NCBI GenBank assembly: GCA_021204375.1
Contig: JAJPZL010000260.1
Span: 1-5,454 of the forward strand
DNA: 5,454 nucleotides
Direction of reading: 5' to 3'
Source of the DNA: Bacteroides sp.
GTDB taxonomy: Bacteria; Bacteroidota; Bacteroidia; Bacteroidales; Bacteroidaceae
Positions within the stretch are counted from its first letter, which is position 1; each line of letters opens with the position of its first letter. Under the pieces are notes generated by a model that searched no databases, was not told the origin of the DNA, and worked only from the letters and a program-made list of their open reading frames with translations. The translations under genes were made by a program, and so were the position numbers. Positions 1-5,454 of this stretch are shown piece by piece.

Positions 1-962
1 CATTAGAATTAACACAACAGTGGGACAAAGTATTTCCCCAAAGTGATAAAGTCGGTCACAGTAAAGTAACCTTCCGTAACTGGTATGGTATCACACTGGC
101 TGCCGATATGTATGTACCGAAGAATGCCGGTGGAAAGTTGCCGGCTATCGCCGTAGTAGGACCTTTTGGAGCGGTTAAAGAGCAGTCATCCGGGCTCTAT
201 GCACAAGCCATGGCTGAACGGGGATTCCTCACTATTGCCTTCGACCCCTCTTATACCGGTGAGAGTGGCGGAGAGCCACGCTACGTAGCCTCACCGGATA
301 TCAACACCGAAGATTTCAGCGCTGCTGTAGATTTCCTTACCACTCTGGATAACGTAGATCCTGAACGTATCGGAATCATCGGTATCTGTGGCTGTGGTGG
401 CCTGGCTATCAATGCAGCAGCGATGGATACCCGTATCAGGGCTACCGTAGCATCCACTATGTACGATATGAGCCGTGTGAGTACCAACGGATATTTCGAT
501 TCGATGGATGCAGGCGAACGTTATAAACTCCGCGAGCAGCTCAATGCACAACGAACCGTGGATGCCGAGAACGGTACGCATGCCCTTGGCGGTGGTGTGG
601 TAGATCCGTTGCCTGAAGATGCTCCGCAGTTTGTAAGGGACTATTATAGCTATTACAAAACCGAACGCGGCTATCATCCCCGTTCGCTTAATTCCAACAA
701 TGGCTGGAATGTGACATCGCCCCTCTCTTTCATCAATATGTCGCAACTAACGTATGCCGGAGAGATCCGTAACGCCGTACTGATCGTTCACGGAGAAAAG
801 GCCCATTCCCGCTATTTCAGCGAAGATGCCTATAAAATGCTGAAAGGCGATAACAAGGAACTGATGATCATTCCGGGAGCCAGCCATGTCGATCTGTATG
901 ACCGCACAGACATTATCCCCTTCGATACACTGGATTTGTTCTTCCGGCAAAACCTGAACTAA
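1..962 (+). CDS. Alpha/beta hydrolase, dienelactone-hydrolase-like, with Cys nucleophile (5' partial)
   Basis: The reading frame is open from base 3 to the TAA at 960-962, giving 319 visible residues. The ATG at 108 is internal: the 35 codons before it are open and protein-like (they include TQQWDKVFPQSDKV), so the true start lies just left of the window and probably only a few residues are missing. The fold signature is clear. There is a PAIAVVGPFG strand-turn early on, then the nucleophile elbow GICGCGG with Cys at codon 387-389 (the GxCxxG form, not GxSxG). Late in the protein, GASH places the probable catalytic His at 885-887. The acidic triad member is not certain; a Glu or Asp around HGEKAHSRYFSED is likely. 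No membrane segment is visible, so it is probably cytoplasmic. The substrate cannot be read from the sequence. It lies 5 bases upstream of a broken MFS transporter gene, so the two were probably co-transcribed. Confidence 0.9.
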   Translation, partial: LELTQQWDKVFPQSDKVGHSKVTFRNWYGITLAADMYVPKNAGGKLPAIAVVGPFGAVKEQSSGLYAQAMAERGFLTIAFDPSYTGESGGEPRYVASPDINTEDFSAAVDFLTTLDNVDPERIGIIGICGCGGLAINAAAMDTRIRATVASTMYDMSRVSTNGYFDSMDAGERYKLREQLNAQRTVDAENGTHALGGGVVDPLPEDAPQFVRDYYSYYKTERGYHPRSLNSNNGWNVTSPLSFINMSQLTYAGEIRNAVLIVHGEKAHSRYFSEDAYKMLKGDNKELMIIPGASHVDLYDRTDIIPFDTLDLFFRQNLN

Positions 963-967
963 TATTT

Positions 968-2190
968 ATGGAAAGACTGTCGCATATCCAAACCGGAAGC
1001 CCGCTGCTAACGAGAGGATTATTAGGGTTGATGACCGTAAGTAGCGGGCTGGTGTTGGCCAACCTTTACTACAACTAGCCCTTGCTGGGTCTGATAGCAG
1101 AAGAGTTTGGGCAGACCGAAGCAGCAACCAGCAGGGTAGCCATGGCCACACAGTTAGGCTATGCGACAGGATTACTATGTATGGTTCCGCTGGGCGACAT
1201 GTTCAGGCGTAAGCGGATCATCCTGATCGATTTTCTGTGCATACTGCTTTCGCTCCTTGCGGTAGGCTTGTCGCCTTCGCTGACGATTATCACTGTAGCC
1301 AGCTTTTTTCTCGGGCTTACTTCTATTATACCACAGATCTTCCTGCCGTTGACGGCACAACTATCCGGACCGGGAGAAGCCCCAAAAAAAATATGGCAGT
1401 GGTTGTAACCGGTATGCTTATCGGTATGCTTCTTTCGAGAGTATTCAGCGGTATCCTAGCCGAATATACCGGATGGCGGTCAGTATACATTACCGCCACG
1501 GTAGTGCTGTTTGTTTTAGGTGTCATACTTGCCCTGCGCTTTCCCGAAATAGAACCCACCTTCAAAGGAACCTACAAAGAACTGATGCGCTCCATTCTGC
1601 ACTATGTACGGATATTGCCCGATTTGAGAATAGCAGCCCTGCGCGGCGCACTCACTTTCGGTTCCTTCTCCATGCTGTGGGCAACCCTTGCCTTCCGGCT
1701 CAATTCGCCCCCTTTCCATGTGGGCAGCGATATAGCCGGAGCCATGTGGCTGGTCGGAGTGCTCGGAGCGGTAGCTGCGAACATTACAGGCCGGGTGACA
1801 AACAAATACAGGCAAAACACCCTGCTTACCGCAGGAGCCTGCGTATTACTCCTTTCGTGGATCATTTTCGGCATAGCAGGCTCAACCTATGCCGGGCTTA
1901 TTATAGGGATTATCCTCCTCGACATGGGGCAACAAACCATGAATGTATCCAACCAGAGCCTGATATTCAAAACCCACCCCGAAGCAACCAACCGCATCAA
2001 TACCGCCTATATGGTCAGTTTCTTTACCGGAGGAGCTATCGGTACCCTTACCGGTGGTATAGCATAGGGAGCATACGGATGGACCGGAGTAGCAGTAAGC
2101 GGAGGGGTATTTGCAGGAGTGGCTTTATCGGTACATCTATTCTATCTGAAAAGAACCACTTGTAAAACCATCGAAGGAACAGGATCATAA
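968..2190 (+). pseudogene. MFS transporter, degraded by two amber stops and one frameshift
   Basis: Joining the pieces gives a protein of about 407 residues, the normal size for a 12-helix major facilitator transporter of the inner membrane. It starts at ATG 968, five bases after the hydrolase stop. Recognisable parts are ANLYYN followed by PLLGLIAEEFG in the first helix region, the loop 2-3 motif A as PLGDMFRRKR, a series of hydrophobic helices, and the late NVSNQSLIF and NRINTAYMVSFF segments typical of drug or metabolite efflux-like MFS members. Three lesions are seen: TAG at 1076-1078 (codon 37, where relatives carry Gln, so CAG to TAG); a missing base in the A run at 1384-1391, after which the protein continues in the -1 frame; and TAG at 2065-2067 (about codon 367, probably a former Trp, TGG to TAG). 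The final stop is TAA at 2188-2190. No long product can be made without suppression and frameshifting. The transported substrate is unknown. Confidence 0.88.
1384..1391 (+). other. Run of eight A at the frameshift in the MFS pseudogene
   Basis: The upstream frame reads cca aaa aaa ata and ends at a TAA soon after (1406-1408). The downstream protein frame reads aaa aaa aat atg gca. A run of nine A would make the gene continuous (P-K-K-N-M-A), so the simplest reading is loss of one A by slippage. The run also contains an A AAA AAA heptamer of the kind known to permit -1 ribosomal slippage or polymerase slippage. Confidence 0.8.
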
Positions 2191-2195
2191 ATAGT

Positions 2196-2236
2196 AGATG
2201 GAATAAATTTGTCTGTTGTACAGGATTCCATCTTTT
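2196..2236 (+). terminator. Probable intrinsic terminator of the hydrolase-MFS unit
   Basis: AGATGGAAT at 2196-2204 pairs with ATTCCATCT at 2225-2233, a 9-bp stem directly followed by TTT (2234-2236). The 20-base loop contains a second short pairing, CTGT with ACAG (2213-2216 and 2220-2223), which would tighten it. It begins 5 bases after the TAA of the MFS pseudogene. The T tract is short (four T counting the last stem base) and the stem is AT-rich, so termination may be incomplete. Confidence 0.55.
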
Positions 2237-2271
2237 AAGAAGAGTCCCGGGTCTTTAGAAGTATGTTCAAT

Positions 2272-2303
2272 AAAAAAAGTGCCTCATTCACAGGAGGCAC
2301 TTT
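2272..2303 (-). terminator. Intrinsic terminator of the gltD-asnB operon
   Basis: Perfect 10-bp stem: AAAGTGCCTC at 2276-2285 pairs with GAGGCACTTT at 2294-2303 around an 8-base loop. Read on the minus strand, the GC-rich stem runs straight into a T tract made by the seven A at 2272-2278. This is the classic rho-independent form and lies about 35 bases beyond the asnB stop. On the plus strand only three T follow, so it acts mainly on the minus-strand transcript. Confidence 0.85.
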
Positions 2304-2315
2304 CCAAGGAAAGAG

Positions 2316-2336
2316 AGAGTCTGTCGTGCAGACTCT
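2316..2336 (-). other. Hairpin just after the asnB stop codon
   Basis: AGAGTCTG at 2316-2323 pairs perfectly with CAGACTCT at 2329-2336 around a 5-base loop. It lies only two bases beyond the asnB TAA and has no T tract on either side, so it is not itself a standard terminator. It could protect the mRNA 3' end or help the terminator that follows 12 bases later. The pairing is seen directly; the role is inferred. Confidence 0.5.
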
Positions 2337-2338
2337 AC

Positions 2339-4006
2339 TTAAAATGCTTGAACATGCACATCTTTTACGGCACGTCCCGATGGCTCGTTGATGTTCTGGA
2401 AACTGCTGTCCCAGGCGAGGGCTTCGGCGGTGCTACAGGCTACAGAGGGTACACTGGGTACGCTGCGGGCTGCGCTTTCGCTGGGGAAGTGCTCTTCGAA
2501 GATGGTGCGGTAGTAATACTCTTCTTTGTTAAGAGGAGGATTGATGGGGAAGCGCTCTGCTGCGTTTGCCAGCTGCTCGTCGGTTACTGCTTCGGCTGTG
2601 AGGGCTTTCAGGGTGTCGATCCAACTGTATCCTACGCCGTCGCCAAACTGTTCTTTCTGGCGCCAGGCTATACTTTCGGGTAGCATATCGGCAAAGGTTT
2701 CGCGTAATATTTTCTTTTCAATGACTGCCCCGGGGGCTATTTTGGCAGCCGGGTTAAGGCGCATGGCTACATCCAGGAACTCTTTGTCTAAGAAGGGTAC
2801 ACGGCCTTCTACGCCCCAGGCTGCCAGGGATTTATTGGCACGCAGGCAGTCGTAGAGGTGTAGTTTGCTGAGTTTACGCACGGTCTCTTCGTGGAAGCTT
2901 TGTGCATCGGGGGCTTTGTGGAAATAGAGATATCCGCCGAATATTTCGTCGGCTCCTTCGCCGCTGAGTACCATCTTGATGCCCATGCTTTTAATAAAGC
3001 GGGCGAGGAGATACATGGGGGTGGAGGCGCGTACGGTGGTTACATCGTAGGTTTCAATGTAGTAAATTACATCGCGGATGGCGTCCAGACCCTCCTGTAC
3101 GGTGTAGTGGATCTCGTGATGTACGGTCCCGATAAAATCGGCTACCTCGCGGGCTTTCTTTAAGTCCGGGGATTCTTTTAATCCGATGGCAAAGGAGTGG
3201 AGACGGGGCCACCAGGCTTCGGACTGGTTGTCGGTCTCTACGCATCTGGCTGCATATTTGCGGGTAATGGCGGAGATCACGGAGCTGTCGAGCCCGCCGG
3301 AGAGGAGTACACCGTAGGGTACATCACTCATCAGCTGGCGTTGTACGGCATCTTCGAGTGCATCGTGAAGTTCTTCTACGGAGGCTTCGTTCTCTTTTAC
3401 GGCTTCGTACTCAGTCCATTCCCTGTTATACCACTTTACCATTTTACCCTCTTTGCTGGAGTAGTAGTGGCCGGGCAGGAAGGGTTCGTACCTGTCGCAG
3501 AAGCCTTCGAGGGCTTTGATCTCGCTGGCGCAATAGAGTTTTCCGTCTGCATCGTGCCCGATGTAGAGGGGGATGACCCCGATGGGGTCGCGGGCAATGA
3601 GGTATTCATCTTTCTCTTCGTCATAGAGGGCGAAGGCGAAAATACCGCTTATATCTTCCAGGAAGTCGATCCCTTTGTCTTTGTAGAGGGCCAGGATTAC
3701 TTCGCAGTCGCTTCCGGTCTGGAAGTCGTATTTCCCGGCGTACCGGGCCCGGATATCCCGGTGGTTGTATATCTCGCCGTTCACGGCCAGTACACATTTA
3801 CGGTCGGGTGTATAGAGGGGTTGACCGCCTGATTCGGGGTCTACAATGGAGAGACGTTCGTGAGCAAGGATGGTTTTATCGCTGCAATAGATACCGGACC
3901 AGTCTGGTCCGCGGTGACGTATTTTCTGCGCCATTTTGAGCGCTTTTTTGCGGAGCTCTTTGCTTTGGCCCTGCTGTATGTTGAATATTCCTACAATTCC
4001 GCACAT
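2339..4006 (-). CDS. asnB: Asparagine synthetase B, glutamine-hydrolysing
   Basis: Makes asparagine from aspartate, ATP and glutamine (EC 6.3.5.4) in the cytosol. The product is 555 residues, matching the 554 of E. coli AsnB. The N-terminal class II glutaminase domain begins MCGIVGIFN, so Cys2 becomes the catalytic N-terminal residue once Met is removed, which also fixes the start. Glutamine-binding elements follow: RLSIVD (51-56), NGEIYNH (76-82) and GSDCE (98-102). The synthetase domain has the ATP-pyrophosphatase loop SGGLDSS (236-242), LSGEGADEIFGGY (347-359) and GRVPFLD (401-407). The C-terminus has the PSVACSTAEA and EPSGRAV elements also seen in enterobacterial AsnB. All expected catalytic motifs are present, so the enzyme should be active. 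The ATG lies 4 bases after the gltD stop, indicating one transcript and probable translational coupling. The stop is TAA, followed by two hairpins. Confidence 0.97.
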   Translation of the reverse strand: MCGIVGIFNIQQGQSKELRKKALKMAQKIRHRGPDWSGIYCSDKTILAHERLSIVDPESGGQPLYTPDRKCVLAVNGEIYNHRDIRARYAGKYDFQTGSDCEVILALYKDKGIDFLEDISGIFAFALYDEEKDEYLIARDPIGVIPLYIGHDADGKLYCASEIKALEGFCDRYEPFLPGHYYSSKEGKMVKWYNREWTEYEAVKENEASVEELHDALEDAVQRQLMSDVPYGVLLSGGLDSSVISAITRKYAARCVETDNQSEAWWPRLHSFAIGLKESPDLKKAREVADFIGTVHHEIHYTVQEGLDAIRDVIYYIETYDVTTVRASTPMYLLARFIKSMGIKMVLSGEGADEIFGGYLYFHKAPDAQSFHEETVRKLSKLHLYDCLRANKSLAAWGVEGRVPFLDKEFLDVAMRLNPAAKIAPGAVIEKKILRETFADMLPESIAWRQKEQFGDGVGYSWIDTLKALTAEAVTDEQLANAAERFPINPPLNKEEYYYRTIFEEHFPSESAARSVPSVPSVACSTAEALAWDSSFQNINEPSGRAVKDVHVQAF

Positions 4007-4010
4007 AATG

Positions 4011-5351
4011 TTATTTGCTTAAATAGTTATCGATTTGTTTAGCTACTCCCCGGGCGCTTGCCATGGCTCTTACTACGAGGCTGGCACCACTTGCGGCATC
4101 TCCGGCCAGGAAGACATTTCCGGGAAACTCTTTTTTGGGGTTGGGCAGGTAGCCCATAGCCAGGAGCACCAGGTCTGCCTGTATCATCTCTTTTTTACCG
4201 GTGGGTTTCATGGTGGGGCGTCCGCCGTCTGCGGTCGGTATCCACTCTACCTCTTCTACCTCTACACCGGTTACTTTGCCATTCCTGCCGATAAAACGGT
4301 TGGAAGCGAGGCTCCAGCGGCGGGTACATCCCTCTTCATGCGAGGAGGTGGTTTTGAGGACTACCGGGTAGGAGGGCCACGGTGTTTCGTCGTTGTGACC
4401 TACGGGAGGCTTGGGCATGATCTCAATCTGGGTAACTGAGGCAGCTCCGTGGCGTACGCTGGTACCGATGCAGTCGGAACCGGTATCTCCGCCACCAATG
4501 ACCAGTACTTTTTTTCCTTTGGCGAAGATGGTCTCCTCTTTGGAGAAGGTTTGTCCCGCCAGGATGCGGTTTTGCTGAGCCAGCAGCTCCAGAGCAAAGT
4601 GAATACCTTTAAGCTCCCGTCCTTCAATGGGAAGGTCTCTGGGGGTCTCTGCTCCGTGACAGAGGCAGTAGGCATCGAACCCTGCGGGCAGGTTATCTAC
4701 ATCGACCGGGGTATTCATCTGAAAGATGATACCTTCAGCTTCGAGGTATTTCATGCGCCGGTCGATCACTGTTTTATGGAGTTTAAAATTAGGAATACCA
4801 TACCGTAGCAGCCCTCCGGGGGCTTCTGCTTTGTCGAACAAGGTTACAGTGTAACCCATCTGGTTGAGCTGGTTAGCGGCTACGAGCCCGGCGGGACCGG
4901 CTCCGACAACAGCTACCTTTTTTCCGTTGCGCTCCGGGACTCTGACCTGGATATAACCTTCGCGGAAAGCTGCCTCAATAATGGCTACTTCGTTCTCGCG
5001 GCAGGTAACGGGTTCTTCGCAGGAGAGTTTCAGGACACAGCTTTTTTCGCACAGGGCGGGGCAGATGCGTCCGGTGAACTCGGGGAAGTCGCAGGTGGAG
5101 GTAAGCAGCTTGTAGGCTTCTTCCCATTTGCCCCGGTAGAGGGCATCCTGCCATTCGGACTGTTTATTGCCCAGAGGACAGGACCAGTGACAGAAAGGGA
5201 CTCCACAATCCATGCAGCGGGAAGCCTGTAATTTACGGCTGTGGGTGTTGAGGGTCTGCTCTACTTCGCCGAAGTCGGTAATGCGTTCATGAATAGGTCT
5301 GTATCCGGCTTCCTGGCGACTGATCTCTAAAAATGCTTTCGGATTTCCCAT
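4011..5351 (-). CDS. gltD: Glutamate synthase small (beta) subunit, NAD(P)H-dependent
   Basis: This is the electron-input subunit of glutamate synthase (GOGAT). It takes electrons from NAD(P)H through FAD and passes them via iron-sulfur clusters to the large subunit, which converts glutamine and 2-oxoglutarate to two glutamates. The product is 446 residues, at the short end for GltD (often 450-490). The N-terminal ferredoxin-like domain has CMDCGVPFCHWSC (Cys 46, 49, 54, 58) and CPALCEKSC (Cys 97, 101, 105). The FAD site GAGPAG is at 150-155, with APGGLLRYGIPNFKL after it. The nucleotide site GGGDTGSD is at 286-293, and the closing FAD motif FLAGDAASGASLVVRA follows residue 413. The start ATG at 5351 begins MGNPKAF, an N-terminus usual for this family; no Shine-Dalgarno is seen. 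It sits 39 bases after an upstream gene and 4 bases before asnB. The same fold occurs in other oxidoreductases (NfnB-like, dihydropyrimidine dehydrogenase), but length and motifs favour GltD. Confidence 0.94.
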   Translation of the reverse strand: MGNPKAFLEISRQEAGYRPIHERITDFGEVEQTLNTHSRKLQASRCMDCGVPFCHWSCPLGNKQSEWQDALYRGKWEEAYKLLTSTCDFPEFTGRICPALCEKSCVLKLSCEEPVTCRENEVAIIEAAFREGYIQVRVPERNGKKVAVVGAGPAGLVAANQLNQMGYTVTLFDKAEAPGGLLRYGIPNFKLHKTVIDRRMKYLEAEGIIFQMNTPVDVDNLPAGFDAYCLCHGAETPRDLPIEGRELKGIHFALELLAQQNRILAGQTFSKEETIFAKGKKVLVIGGGDTGSDCIGTSVRHGAASVTQIEIMPKPPVGHNDETPWPSYPVVLKTTSSHEEGCTRRWSLASNRFIGRNGKVTGVEVEEVEWIPTADGGRPTMKPTGKKEMIQADLVLLAMGYLPNPKKEFPGNVFLAGDAASGASLVVRAMASARGVAKQIDNYLSK

Positions 5352-5390
5352 TGTTGTATGTTGTCTATAAGTTTATTGATTCTTTATTAA

Positions 5391-5454
5391 TTAATAATCT
5401 CTATGCATTTCGGCGATCTTGAGCTGGAGTTTACGCATTTGCTCTTCCTGGAGT
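5391..5454 (-). CDS. C-terminal end of an upstream gene, possibly glutamate synthase large subunit (partial)
   Basis: On the minus strand an open frame enters from the right window edge, runs 20 full codons and ends in TAA at 5391-5393. The visible tail is charged and helical, with LQEEQMRKLQLK early and KIAEMHRDY at the end. It is too short to identify by itself. Its place 39 bases before gltD, in the same direction, makes gltB (the large GOGAT subunit) the natural candidate, and several GltB proteins end in a helical extension. This is inference from context. The product is translated from the same strand as gltD and asnB, so it is probably the preceding operon member. Confidence 0.5.
   Translation of the reverse strand, partial: LQEEQMRKLQLKIAEMHRDY

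Noticed and set aside
291..746. 151-codon minus-strand open frame opposite the hydrolase
   Set aside because: It is antisense to the nucleophile elbow region of a clearly real gene, and its translation shows no known family.
1411..1432. Short direct repeat GGTATGCTTATC / GGTATGCTTCTT
   Set aside because: It lies within a membrane helix coding for GMLIGMLL. Repeated Gly-Met-Leu codons explain it and no other copies are seen.
1473..2165. 230-codon open frame overlapping the MFS pseudogene in another frame
   Set aside because: Its translation is rich in Arg, His, Ser and Cys and lacks membrane helices, while the overlapping frame gives clear MFS helices and motifs. It is a frame shadow.
2216..2683. 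155-codon plus-strand open frame starting in the convergent gap and running into asnB
   Set aside because: It spans both hairpins and the terminator and then lies antisense to the AsnB C-terminus. The composition is low-quality and no family is recognised.
3197..3832. 211-codon open frame on the plus strand opposite asnB
   Set aside because: It is fully antisense to a strongly conserved gene. Its translation is an aromatic- and Gly/Val-rich sequence with no recognisable domain, as expected from codon bias of the true strand.
4035..4439. 134-codon plus-strand frame opposite gltD, and a similar one at 4449-4808
   Set aside because: Both are antisense to conserved GltD motifs, with no domain and no plausible start context.
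5387..5397. AT-rich palindrome TTAATTAA region before gltD
   Set aside because: It is a short low-complexity stretch that overlaps the stop codon of the upstream gene. No supporting promoter or operator structure was found in the 39-base gap.

Overview
The window looks like a chromosomal segment from a Bacteroidota member, most likely of the order Bacteroidales. This is inferred from the style of the proteins, from AT-rich gaps between genes without clear Shine-Dalgarno sequences, from exclusive TAA termination of the intact genes, and from the glutamate synthase/asparagine synthetase gene pair. I saw no RNA gene, CRISPR array, insertion sequence or phage gene.

Left part, plus strand (1-2190): a nearly complete alpha/beta hydrolase of the dienelactone-hydrolase-like type, with a cysteine in the nucleophile position, is cut by the left window edge. 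Five bases after it comes a major facilitator superfamily (MFS) transporter gene that is broken. It carries an amber stop at codon 37, a one-base frameshift in a run of eight A, and a second amber stop near its end. The remaining protein frame is otherwise well preserved, which suggests recent decay.

Middle (2191-2338): a 148-base convergent gap. It holds a probable terminator for the plus-strand pair and two hairpins for the minus-strand operon. One of the two is a textbook intrinsic terminator.

Right part, minus strand (2339-5454): an operon read from right to left. First comes the last 20 codons of an unidentified upstream gene (possibly the glutamate synthase large subunit gltB), then gltD (glutamate synthase small subunit), then asnB (glutamine-hydrolysing asparagine synthetase) only 4 bases later. 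GltD, with its large subunit, would make glutamate from glutamine and 2-oxoglutarate. AsnB would use glutamine to make asparagine. The operon therefore brings together two enzymes that spend the amide nitrogen of glutamine.

I did not find an undescribed system here. The most unusual item is the triply damaged transporter gene with its slippery A run. The rest is ordinary core nitrogen metabolism plus a common hydrolase.
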